Assembly (NCBI GenBank): GCA_031261445.1
Contig: JAISJQ010000027.1
Span: forward strand, 1-52,839
Direction of reading: 5' to 3'
Length of the DNA: 52,839 bases
Origin: Oscillospiraceae bacterium
GTDB taxonomy: Bacteria; Bacillota; Clostridia; Oscillospirales; Acutalibacteraceae
A program made the position numbers and the translations under genes. The notes under the pieces are model-generated. The model was not told where the DNA came from and made no database searches. It was given only the letters and a program-made list of their open reading frames with translations. Of the stretch, positions 1 to 8,327 are shown in pieces (the stretch's first letter is position 1; the number at the start of each line of letters is the position of its first letter).

Positions 1-831
1 GACGGTAGTTACTATGTGGTGTTTCACAGCAAATTGAACGACAACTATGTGATCAGTGCCACAACGGGAGAGAACGCCGCTGGGCTACGCCTCTCTGTCT
101 ACAACACTTCATCGGTGACAGCCCAACGCTTTGACATCATCCACGGCGCAGGTGTGGCACGGATTGTGTCACATGCGAGCTATGTAAACACGGGCACTTG
201 GCGCTCTGTGCAGGTGAAAGAAGGTCACGTTTCCACGCCCATTCCAAGCGGAACGGTTTTGAACCAACGAATCCCCTATTCCACGCCCGACGAAAAAGCG
301 CATCAGTATTGGGTGTTTGAGGATTCGGCTAGGTTGTTGCATCCGGAAAATGCCTATGATATAGCGTATACGACCAGAGTAAATAGATCGATATCGGGCG
401 GCGGTGGATACGTGAATTATATCAATCACTTAACGAGCACGGCATCCATTCCATGGACGACTTTGGTCTCCAACGCTGTGCAAGCTTTGGACGCAAAGAC
501 ACCGTTAAATTTCTTTAATTATACAGCAGGTGCGGGACCTACTTTGCCAATCAATGAGGGTGTGCGAATTTATGGCACCACCTTGCTTCCGCCGAACGAA
601 TGGGGTAAATACTATCCTTCAAATGGACACATAGATGTCAACATCACAGCACTGGCAGACAAATCTAATTTAGCAAGGCAACATACGCTCACCCACGAAT
701 TGGGGCATGTTATTGGCTTAATGCATACGCCTGATCGTGGCAATATTCTGTCAAGTGGTCCACTTAACTATGGCAGTTCGTTTGGTCTTGACGACATAAA
801 AGCAATTGCTGACGTAACACCACTGTATTGA
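1..831 (+). CDS. Secreted zincin metalloprotease with lectin-like N-terminus, 5' partial
   Basis: The frame is open from base 1, so the true start and any signal peptide lie upstream of the window. The first ~90 visible residues (YYVVFHSKLNDNYVIS onward) look like a ricin-type beta-trefoil lectin repeat; this is a weak resemblance. Near the C-terminus, HELGHVIGLMH (codons from base 694) is the full HExxHxxGxxH zinc site of metzincin-like peptidases: the histidines bind zinc and the glutamate is the catalytic base. The protein is therefore probably an exported zinc protease targeted to carbohydrate. The next gene starts 14 bases after the stop and is likely co-transcribed. A second protein with the same type of zinc site begins at 13334. 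The substrate cannot be told. Confidence 0.75.
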   Translation, partial: DGSYYVVFHSKLNDNYVISATTGENAAGLRLSVYNTSSVTAQRFDIIHGAGVARIVSHASYVNTGTWRSVQVKEGHVSTPIPSGTVLNQRIPYSTPDEKAHQYWVFEDSARLLHPENAYDIAYTTRVNRSISGGGGYVNYINHLTSTASIPWTTLVSNAVQALDAKTPLNFFNYTAGAGPTLPINEGVRIYGTTLLPPNEWGKYYPSNGHIDVNITALADKSNLARQHTLTHELGHVIGLMHTPDRGNILSSGPLNYGSSFGLDDIKAIADVTPLY

Positions 832-845
832 AAGGGAGTACTATC

Positions 846-1682
846 ATGAAAAAGAAAAATATCCTTGCGAGCGCCCTCGCCCTTGTTCTCGTTGTTGGTG
901 GGATGTTCACGTGGAAGGCATTCAAAACCCCATCCGACACAGATTTGCAAACAGGCAGAACAAACATCATCCAACATGCGCTTACCAATTATATGGACGA
1001 TTACTTTGATCCACAAAGCAATTTGGGGATCAAGCCGTACACTTTCGTAGGCAAAATTGAGGATATTGATGATATCGTTGGTGAAGGAGTCACGCGGCCT
1101 GATCCTGATCCACCCCTCGGGTGGGAACAAACAACAACCACAAAAATGACCGTGAAAGTTTTGCAAAACCTAAATGGTCAGTTGTTGCTAGATGCACCAA
1201 TCCTCGTTTACAAGCATGGTGGATATTATCCAAACCTGCAAGCGTATGGAGGATATAGTGAGGGCGACAACACTATACCTAAAAGAGGAAAGATGTATCT
1301 GTTCAATGCCTATACATCGCCTAGTGGCACACTATATGTTTCTGGCCCATTTGGCATGACAGAACTTGAACAAGGCATTACAAAAAACAATTTGGATGAT
1401 TCGACAGTTTTTGAAGCACGCAGTGAACAACTTGAAAATTCGTATCAACTTGAACGCTATGTGGATCTTCCGCACTACAAATCTATTTATGACGAAAGCT
1501 ACAGCGGCACATTGGGCGAAACAATTCCGCTGGATGAGAGCATCCCCATCCTGAAGGAAGCCCCCAAAAAGTGGGACGAAAACGATGACCCCCTTGCCGT
1601 CGTGGAACTCACCCCCGCCATCTTGGCCAAAGCAATCACACCACCGCAACAGGATACAGGGGCGCAGGCGCAAACTGATTAA
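846..1682 (+). CDS. Membrane-anchored or exported protein of unknown function
   Basis: 278 residues. A longer reading from a TTG at 828 is possible, but AAAGGGAG at 831-838 sits 7 bases before the ATG at 846, which decides the start. The N-terminus (MKKKN followed by a hydrophobic stretch to about residue 24) is a signal peptide or signal anchor without a lipobox cysteine. The remainder is polar and acidic, with no family I recognise; a proline- and alanine-rich region leads to a Gln/Ala tail. It follows the zincin gene so closely that the two are probably one operon, so a role as inhibitor, chaperone or partner of the protease is conceivable but unproven. Confidence 0.75.
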   Translation: MKKKNILASALALVLVVGGMFTWKAFKTPSDTDLQTGRTNIIQHALTNYMDDYFDPQSNLGIKPYTFVGKIEDIDDIVGEGVTRPDPDPPLGWEQTTTTKMTVKVLQNLNGQLLLDAPILVYKHGGYYPNLQAYGGYSEGDNTIPKRGKMYLFNAYTSPSGTLYVSGPFGMTELEQGITKNNLDDSTVFEARSEQLENSYQLERYVDLPHYKSIYDESYSGTLGETIPLDESIPILKEAPKKWDENDDPLAVVELTPAILAKAITPPQQDTGAQAQTD

Positions 1683-1702
1683 CAAACCAACACACAAAGA
1701 AC

Positions 1703-1726
1703 CGGGCGGGGAGCAATCCCCGCCCG
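1703..1726 (+). terminator. GC-rich hairpin, probable terminator of the zincin operon
   Basis: A perfect 10-bp stem (1703-1712 with 1717-1726) closes a GCAA tetraloop. No T-run follows, so it may act as a weak terminator or as a 3' end stabiliser. It separates the preceding gene from the SDR promoter at 1757. Confidence 0.5.
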
Positions 1727-1756
1727 TCTGCTACACCCCTACTCTCAAAATTCTCA

Positions 1757-1785
1757 TTGACGCAAGGCGCGAAAAATGGTATAAT
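1757..1785 (+). promoter_or_regulatory. SigA-type promoter for the SDR gene
   Basis: TTGACG (1757-1762), a 17-base spacer and a perfect TATAAT (1780-1785). The predicted transcript starts near 1792, about 40 bases before the ATG at 1831. Confidence 0.8.
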
Positions 1786-1830
1786 ACCACTGCGCACTGC
1801 GCGAACAAAGCAGTTAAGGGGCGAGAAAAT

Positions 1831-2634
1831 ATGGGCGAATTTACGGGCAAGGTGGCTTTTATCACCGGGGCGGCGCACGGGCAGGGACGCGCGGTGGCGC
1901 TGGCACTGGCGGCCGCTGGGGCGGACATCGCGGCGCTGGACGTGGGCAAGCAGATTGAGTACCCGGCCTACGATTTTGGGTCGAGTGCGGATCTGGACAC
2001 CCTCAAGGCGGAGGTCGAGGCACTGGGCACAAAGTGCGTGACCTTTGCGGCGGACGTCCGCGATGACGCGGCGGTCACCCGCGCCGTTGAGGGCACGATT
2101 GCGGCGCTCGGTCGCATCGACATCCTCTTCAACAACGCGGGCATTTGTGCTTACGCCAAGGTCGACGAAATGACCGACGACGAGTGGAACGCCATGATCG
2201 ACATCAACCTGAAAGGTCCGTTCAACGTGACGCGCCGTGCCGTGCCGTACATGAAGCAAAACGGCGGCGGCGTGATTATCAACAATTCCAGCGTGATGGG
2301 GCTGCGCGGCGGCAACCGCTTGAGCCACTACACGGCCAGCAAGTGGGGACTGACGGGTCTGACCAAAGCGTGGGCGATTGAGCTCGCGCCGGCGAACATC
2401 CGCGTGGTGAGCATCCATCCCACGGGCGTGAACACCCCCATGAACGACGGCCTGGCCGCCATGGAGGGCAAAACGCCCATCGAAATCGCCGAGGCGAGCG
2501 CCGGCAATCTGCTCCCTGTGCCGTGGGTGGAGAGCGAGGACGTGGCGCACATGGTGCTCTATCTCGCCAGCGACAAGGCGCGGTATGTCACCGGTGCACA
2601 GTTTGTGCTGGATGCTGGGCTACTGAGTGTGTGA
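1831..2634 (+). CDS. SDR oxidoreductase, mycofactocin-coupled type
   Basis: 267 residues, the usual length of a classical short-chain dehydrogenase. Visible are the NAD(P)-binding glycine motif TGAAHGQGR (residues 12-20), D37 where NAD-preferring enzymes carry an acidic residue, NNAG (101-104), and the catalytic Ser153/154, Tyr167 and Lys171 (SHYTASK). The wording GKVAFITGAAHGQGR, the insertion after the second strand (QIEYPAYDFG) and HPTGVNTPMN (from about residue 206) are hallmarks I associate with the mycofactocin-coupled, carveol-dehydrogenase-like branch, which holds its NAD tightly. The start is the ATG preceded by AAGGGG at 1816-1821. It is monocistronic between its own promoter and a strong terminator. 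No mycofactocin maturation gene is in the window. The substrate is unknown. Confidence 0.9.
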   Translation: MGEFTGKVAFITGAAHGQGRAVALALAAAGADIAALDVGKQIEYPAYDFGSSADLDTLKAEVEALGTKCVTFAADVRDDAAVTRAVEGTIAALGRIDILFNNAGICAYAKVDEMTDDEWNAMIDINLKGPFNVTRRAVPYMKQNGGGVIINNSSVMGLRGGNRLSHYTASKWGLTGLTKAWAIELAPANIRVVSIHPTGVNTPMNDGLAAMEGKTPIEIAEASAGNLLPVPWVESEDVAHMVLYLASDKARYVTGAQFVLDAGLLSV

Positions 2635-2645
2635 GTACAACAATC

Positions 2646-2679
2646 AAAAAGAACCCACCGAGGCGGTGGGTTCTTTTTT
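2646..2679. terminator. Bidirectional Rho-independent terminator
   Basis: A 10-bp stem (2651-2660 with 2664-2673) with an AGG loop, followed by TTTTTT (2674-2679) on the plus strand and preceded by AAAAA (2646-2650), which becomes a U-run on the minus strand. It ends both the SDR transcript and the convergent minus-strand genes. Confidence 0.9.
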
Positions 2680-2689
2680 GGTGTCTGGG

Positions 2690-2857
2690 TCAACCGTAAT
2701 CATTCCACCGCCGAATCATGTACTGCTCGTCGTCCGAGTAAGCAATGATTTCGTTGCCGCAGTGGAGGTAGTACATTGAACCACCAAAGTCGTGTGACAG
2801 CCAGCAGGGTTTGCCAAACGCGGTTTTCATGAAACCGCCGTATACATCCATGCCCAT
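2690..2857 (-). CDS. Small hypothetical protein, 55 residues
   Basis: A short frame with a textbook ribosome binding site: AGGAGG (complement of 2866-2871) lies 8 bases before the ATG at 2857. A second in-frame ATG at 2851 is less well placed. The product has Cys18 and Cys33, is rich in Gly, Tyr and acidic residues (GGSMYYLHCG; YSDDEQYMIRRW) and ends in DYG. There is no hydrophobic helix, so it is probably cytoplasmic. It is the last of three minus-strand genes running from 4239 and sits directly before the bidirectional terminator. I recognise no family. Confidence 0.75.
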   Translation of the reverse strand: MGMDVYGGFMKTAFGKPCWLSHDFGGSMYYLHCGNEIIAYSDDEQYMIRRWNDYG

Positions 2858-2914
2858 CTTCGTGCCCTCCTTTCTTCGTTCGTTCTAAAATAGGCTGAGG
2901 CTTATCCATTGAAC

Positions 2915-3571
2915 TCAGGACAGCAAAGCGTTTTTCAGCCGATTGTCAAGCATCTCTTTCATTTCCTCCTTGGAGGCAGGCAATTCTCTTTTGCCCATCA
3001 ATATGAATCGGTCTAGCTCTTCTTCAGACCAATTAGTGCGCAACAAATCCATTGGAGTTGAACCATTTCGGACGTAGAATTGTTGCGCCACACGGACTTT
3101 CCCATCAGAACAAACAAAGATACAGTAATCGAACTTTTCATCATCCGCAAGCCGAGTGTCGGCATAACTGGCAACAAACCACGATGCCAACCCCGCGACT
3201 GTAGTTACGGAGGTGTCGGGCTTATCAAACAAGTCTTTTATGAGCGGTTTTAGACTGCCAAACAAAGCGATCATGATTGGCTTGAGTTGATTCAGCAAAT
3301 CTTTTAAGGAGGTCGGCTTTTCTAGTTTTTGAAATGCGAGGACAAATTCATGTCCAATGGCTTTTAGAATTCCCAGTGTATCTTTTTTCTTGTTCACCTT
3401 CTGGCTTTTTTCTGCACAAAAAGTAATCGGTTTTTTGCCAAGCGTCTGCGCTGCCAAGGCAAATTCTTCGCCGCAAGAAATCAGATATTCAAAGAAATAC
3501 CGTAAAATTGCATATGAATTCCCACGAACACTTTGGATAGCCAACAAGTCGCCATTGTCTAAAAATCCCAT
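2915..3571 (-). CDS. Hypothetical protein, 218 residues
   Basis: ATG with AAAGGAAG 8 bases upstream. No known domain is apparent. The middle (about residues 60-120) is rich in Lys and Leu and looks helical. Residues 135-185 (FDYCIFVCSDGKVRVAQQFY) resemble a small beta sheet, and the C-terminal third is acidic and helical (WSEEELDRF, SKEEMKEML). It lies 26 bases after the stop of the membrane protein gene at 3598, so the two are probably one operon. The base composition is clearly more AT-rich than the neighbouring purine genes, which hints at acquisition by transfer. Confidence 0.75.
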   Translation of the reverse strand: MGFLDNGDLLAIQSVRGNSYAILRYFFEYLISCGEEFALAAQTLGKKPITFCAEKSQKVNKKKDTLGILKAIGHEFVLAFQKLEKPTSLKDLLNQLKPIMIALFGSLKPLIKDLFDKPDTSVTTVAGLASWFVASYADTRLADDEKFDYCIFVCSDGKVRVAQQFYVRNGSTPMDLLRTNWSEEELDRFILMGKRELPASKEEMKEMLDNRLKNALLS

Positions 3572-3597
3572 AATTCCAACTTCCTTTCTGGCTTGTT

Positions 3598-4239
3598 TTA
3601 TAGTGACAGACTTGACAATTCGTTAGTCAGATTTTTTATTAGCTTATTCGCTTTTATCGAGCCATGCGTTGCGAAGAGACCTATAAACAGCTTATATGCC
3701 ATTGTTAAAGGATCTTCATTTTTGACATATTTACTTTCTTTTACACCCTCGGTATAATTCGAAAGAAATACCCGCACATAGACACCATCGATGCCATCAA
3801 TGGTACTGATTTCGGTGGCAAGCGCAATTGGATCATCATTGCATTCAAAAGAAAATTCGATAATACCATCATCTATTCGTTCGATATTGGTTGCGCCGTT
3901 ATTTTTCATATATTGGATTATTTTATTATTTATTTCTGATATAGGCACTTGCGTTTTTGTAACTTTTCCGCTAAAAGCCATAATTCCGAAAATTGCAGGC
4001 ATTGCCCATAAAAAGCAAATAATAAAGCCAACAAATACACCTGGCTCAACAAATCCACCGATCAAACATGCAGGCACGGCCAAAAGAATCATGATTTTAT
4101 ATAGAACCAACACTGGATAAGCAATATACATACGTATCCCTCTGCCTTTTGGATTCATGGGAAGAAGTAGAACTTTTAGTATTTCTTTGACGCTAGCCTT
4201 TTTGGTCATAAAGAACGGTTTCGGCTCTTTGGTTGACAT
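3598..4239 (-). CDS. Membrane protein of unknown function, 213 residues
   Basis: The start is the ATG at 4239: AAAAGGGG precedes it at a normal distance, while an ATG 11 codons upstream lacks a site. Two hydrophobic helices (about residues 37-59 and 64-86) are followed by a soluble domain of about 120 residues with alternating strands and helices (NNKIIQYMKNNGATNIERID; DGIDGVYVRVFLS). The fold resembles a small alpha/beta regulatory or shell-type domain, but no family is recognised. It is the first gene of the AT-rich three-gene minus-strand unit. Confidence 0.75.
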   Translation of the reverse strand: MSTKEPKPFFMTKKASVKEILKVLLLPMNPKGRGIRMYIAYPVLVLYKIMILLAVPACLIGGFVEPGVFVGFIICFLWAMPAIFGIMAFSGKVTKTQVPISEINNKIIQYMKNNGATNIERIDDGIIEFSFECNDDPIALATEISTIDGIDGVYVRVFLSNYTEGVKESKYVKNEDPLTMAYKLFIGLFATHGSIKANKLIKNLTNELSSLSL

Positions 4240-4280
4240 CTTCAAACCCCTTTTTGCATAATCATTCACCAATATGCGAC

Positions 4281-4286
4281 ATTATA
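4281..4286 (-). promoter_or_regulatory. -10 element for the 4239-2690 minus-strand genes
   Basis: The complement reads TATAAT about 41 bases upstream of the ATG at 4239. The -35 position at a 17-base spacing is a T-run, so only the -10 is convincing. Confidence 0.5.
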
Positions 4287-4431
4287 CCAGAAAATATTGA
4301 CAAAAAAAAAACGATTCATGAACATTCTGTGAACTTTGGATATTGCCCGTATAATTATGCAACTTGGGTTGTTTTGTGGAGGTATCCAGCTTAATAAAAG
4401 TATGCGCGGCGAAAATTTTTCTCCCTGCATC

Positions 4432-4460
4432 TTGCGCTGAGCGCGAAAATGTGTTATACT
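4432..4460 (+). promoter_or_regulatory. SigA-type promoter of the purine operon
   Basis: TTGCGC (4432-4437), a 17-base spacer, TATACT (4455-4460). Transcription should begin near 4467, leaving a leader of about 113 bases before purE. The rest of the 340-base gap (4240-4431) is AT-rich with no convincing gene. Confidence 0.7.
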
Positions 4461-4466
4461 TTCCTT

Positions 4467-4579
4467 GATTCTAGAGGAAAGACACGAGAAACTAGATTTT
4501 TTCAGTTGCGCTTCTCTTGTCGGGCATAATCTAGCCGCTCGTATCTGAACCTTCTAGCATCCAGAAAGGTGGTGAATCT
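4467..4579 (+). promoter_or_regulatory. Structured leader RNA of the purine operon, candidate attenuator
   Basis: Four CTAG words occur at about 4471, 4492, 4531 and 4554. CTAGATT (4492-4498) can pair upstream with TCTAG (4470-4474), giving a short hairpin followed by TTTTTT, or downstream with AATCTAG (4528-4534). A third helix, GACACGAGAA (4481-4490) with TTCTCTTGTC (4512-4521), pairs at 9 of 10 positions. Mutually exclusive helices next to a T-run suggest conditional termination. The conserved loop words of the purine (xpt-type) riboswitch are not present, and I could not match it to ykkC/PRPP or folate riboswitches. Confidence 0.4.
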
Positions 4580-5080
4580 ATGGCAAAAGTAGCAATTGTG
4601 ATGGGCTCGGAGAGCGACTTGCCGGTGCTACTCCCCGCGTTTCGAGCGTTAGACGACTTGGGGATTGCATGGCAGGCGCGTGTGCTCTCGGCGCACAGAA
4701 CGCCAGAAGCGGCGGCGGAATTTTCAAAGACTGCCCACGAAAACGGCATCGCGGTGATTATTGCGGCGGCAGGCAAAGCGGCGCATTTGGCGGGAGCTAT
4801 GGCGGCGCACACGGTCATCCCCGTTATCGGCGTGCCCGTGAAGGCATCGGCGCTTGAGGGAATGGACGCACTGCTGAGCACCGTGCAGATGCCCCCGGGT
4901 ATCCCGGTGGCCACTGTGGCCATTGACGGCGCAAAGAACGCGGCGTTGCTGGCGGCGCAGATTTTGGCTTTGGGTGACGACACTCTGCGCGGAAAACTCG
5001 TGGCACTGCGCGACAAAGCGGCGCGGGCTGTCGACGAGGTCGCGTTCACGGCGAAAGTCAAGAAACAGCTAAGCCCCTGA
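4580..5080 (+). CDS. purE: N5-carboxyaminoimidazole ribonucleotide mutase PurE
   Basis: 166 residues, normal for class I PurE, which converts N5-CAIR to CAIR in de novo purine synthesis. Signature segments are present: GSESD (9-13) binding the phosphate, SAHRTP with the catalytic histidine, [12 protein letters not shown] and [21 protein letters not shown] precedes the ATG. It is the first gene of the purine operon and is followed after 43 bases by purF. No purK is adjacent, although class I PurE normally needs N5-CAIR made by PurK, so purK should lie elsewhere. Confidence 0.97.
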   Translation: MAKVAIVMGSESDLPVLLPAFRALDDLGIAWQARVLSAHRTPEAAAEFSKTAHENGIAVIIAAAGKAAHLAGAMAAHTVIPVIGVPVKASALEGMDALLSTVQMPPGIPVATVAIDGAKNAALLAAQILALGDDTLRGKLVALRDKAARAVDEVAFTAKVKKQLSP

Positions 5081-5123
5081 GAAACTTCTGTTTTTCGGGG
5101 CACAGAGCAAGAAATGGAACAGT

Positions 5124-6534
<1,411 letters not shown>

Positions 6535-6539
<5 letters not shown>

Positions 6540-6575
6540 CATCTAAAATCTAGCATCTGGAGTTCTAGTATATGG
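6535..6575 (+). repeat. Family F2 repeat (TCTAGCATCTAAAATCTAG words)
   Basis: Near-tandem 10-base words (TCTAGCATCT, AAAATCTAGC, TTCTAG) fill the purF-purM gap and include the purF stop codon. The same words recur at 20820-20903. Confidence 0.7.
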
Positions 6576-7606
6576 ATAGTCATTCCGAAAGTTACAAAGC
6601 CGCTGGCGTGGACGTCACCGCCGGGTATCGCGCGGTGGAGCTGATGAAAGCCCACGTGGCGCGTACCACCATCCCCGGCGTGATCGGCTCTGTGGGCGGC
6701 TTTGGCGGACTGTTTCAGCCGAACCTGACGGGCATCGCTGAGCCCGTACTGGTCAGCGGCACGGACGGCGTGGGCACTAAGCTCAAAATTGCCTTTGCGC
6801 TGGATAAACACGACACCATCGGCATCGACTGCGTGGCCATGTGCGCCAACGATGTAGCGTGCTCTGGTGCCGCGCCCCTGTTCTTTCTGGACTACATCGC
6901 CGTGGGCAAGAACGTGCCCGAACAGGTGGCGCAGATTGTCAGCGGCATTGCGGAGGGTTGCGTGCAGGCAGGTTGCGCCCTCATCGGGGGCGAGACCGCC
7001 GAAATGCCCGGCATGTACACGGGCGGCGAATACGACGTGGCGGGCTTCTGCGTCGGGATTGCCGACAAAGCCAAGCTCACCGATTGCGCCCACGTCCGCG
7101 CGGGGGATGCCCTCATCGGCGTGGCCAGTTCTGGCGTGCACTCCAACGGTTTTTCGCTCATCCGCAAGGCGCTGAACATCACGCCTGAGCGGCTGGGTCT
7201 GCGCATTGCCGACCTAGGCGCAAAAACGCTGGGGGAGGAACTGCTCACGCCCACGAAAATCTACGTCAAGGCGTTGCAGAGCCTCTACGCGGTGCTGCGC
7301 CCCCACGGCATCAGCCACATCACCGGCGGCGGCTTCTACGAGAACATCCCGCGGATGTTGCCCGAAGGACTGGCGGCGCAGATTGAGAAGGCGGCGCTGG
7401 CGCGCAAGCCGATTTTCGACATCATCCAAAACGGAACAATCCCCGAGCGCGACATGTTCAACACCTTCAACATGGGCACGGGGCTGGTGATTGCCGTGGA
7501 CAAAGAGGATGCCGACAAAGCCGTGCGTGCGCTGTGCGCGGCAGGGGAGGATGCCCGCGTCATCGGCGAAGTCATAGAGGGAGAACACGGAGTAATGATC
7601 AATTAA
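6572..7606 (+). CDS. purM: Phosphoribosylformylglycinamidine cyclo-ligase PurM
   Basis: 344 residues, full length for AIR synthetase, which closes FGAM to AIR with ATP. Family motifs include [15 protein letters not shown] near residue 60, [20 protein letters not shown] near 140 and [13 protein letters not shown] near 190. GGAG lies about 12 bases before the ATG. The last three codons and stop (Met-Ile-Asn-TAA) fall in the start of an F1 repeat (TTAACAATGAACAATG), so the natural C-terminus was probably reshaped by that insertion. Confidence 0.97.
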   Translation: MDSHSESYKAAGVDVTAGYRAVELMKAHVARTTIPGVIGSVGGFGGLFQPNLTGIAEPVLVSGTDGVGTKLKIAFALDKHDTIGIDCVAMCANDVACSGAAPLFFLDYIAVGKNVPEQVAQIVSGIAEGCVQAGCALIGGETAEMPGMYTGGEYDVAGFCVGIADKAKLTDCAHVRAGDALIGVASSGVHSNGFSLIRKALNITPERLGLRIADLGAKTLGEELLTPTKIYVKALQSLYAVLRPHGISHITGGGFYENIPRMLPEGLAAQIEKAALARKPIFDIIQNGTIPERDMFNTFNMGTGLVIAVDKEDADKAVRALCAAGEDARVIGEVIEGEHGVMIN

Positions 7607-7686
7607 CAATGAACAATGATCAATAGTGCAAATACGTTTTGACCCAAACAATTGTTCATTGTCAATTGTAAATTGTTCATTGTTAA
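7602..7686. repeat. Family F1 inverted repeat pair (AACAATGAACAATG words)
   Basis: Left arm TTAACAATGAACAATG (7602-7617) and right arm CATTGTTAA-type words (to 7686) can fold into a long AT-rich hairpin between purM and purN. No U-run follows, so read-through into purN is expected. Confidence 0.75.
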
Positions 7687-7699
7687 AGAGGGGGGTTGT

Positions 7700-8287
7700 A
7701 TGCGTGTAACGGTTTTGGTCAGTGGTGGGGGTAGCAATTTGCAGGCCTTGTTGGACGCGCAGGACGCGGGGCGGCTGGGCACAGCGACCATCACGGCCGT
7801 GATTGCCAGCCGCGCGGGCGTGTATGCGCTCGAGCGCGCGGAAAAACACGGCGTGCCCACGGCGGTGGTCTCGCGCGGGGACTACGAGAATGCGGACGCT
7901 TGGGCGGCGGCGTTGACGGATGCAATCGAGCGCACAGCCCCCGATTTGGTGGTGCTCGCGGGGTATTTGTCCATTCTTCCAGCCCAAATAGTGACGAGAT
8001 TCACCATCATCAACATCCACCCGGCGCTGATTCCGGCCTTCTGTGGCGCGGGTATGTATGGTCTGCGCCCACACGTGGCGGCTCTGGCGCGTGGCGTGAA
8101 GGTCACGGGCGCAACGGTGCACTATGTCAACGAAATCCCCGATGGCGGCGAAATTCTTGCCCAAAAGGCCGTGGATGTCCACCCCGACGATACCCCCGAA
8201 ACCCTCCAACGCCGCGTCATGGAAGAGGCAGAATGGGTGCTCCTGCCTAGCGCTGTCGCGCAATTATCAATGAACAATGTACAATGA
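7700..8287 (+). CDS. purN: Phosphoribosylglycinamide formyltransferase PurN
   Basis: 195 residues from the ATG at 7700, which AAAGAGGGGGG precedes; an upstream in-frame TTG at 7652 lies inside a repeat and is not the start. PurN transfers formyl from 10-formyl-THF to GAR. Seen are VSGGGSNLQAL at the N-terminus, INIHPALIP with the catalytic Asn and His, and the Asp of IPDGGEIL. The final residues (QLSMNNVQ) and the stop are encoded by an F1 repeat, so the tail is probably not functional. PurH follows after 40 bases. Confidence 0.96.
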   Translation: MRVTVLVSGGGSNLQALLDAQDAGRLGTATITAVIASRAGVYALERAEKHGVPTAVVSRGDYENADAWAAALTDAIERTAPDLVVLAGYLSILPAQIVTRFTIINIHPALIPAFCGAGMYGLRPHVAALARGVKVTGATVHYVNEIPDGGEILAQKAVDVHPDDTPETLQRRVMEEAEWVLLPSAVAQLSMNNVQ

Positions 8288-8300
8288 ACAATGAACAATT
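8261..8300 (+). repeat. Family F1 repeat between purN and purH
   Basis: Tandem words AATGAACAATGTACAATGAACAATGAACAAT, single orientation, overlapping the purN stop at 8285-8287. Confidence 0.7.
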
Positions 8301-8327
8301 ACTGAAACCCACTGAAAGGAACGAATC

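Noticed and set aside
1636-2550. 304-codon frame opposite the SDR gene
   Set aside because: A shadow of high-GC codon usage; the plus strand has a clear SDR with promoter and terminator.
4467-4579. Purine (xpt-type) riboswitch before purE
   Set aside because: The conserved loop words of that class are not found; only an unassigned alternative structure can be supported.
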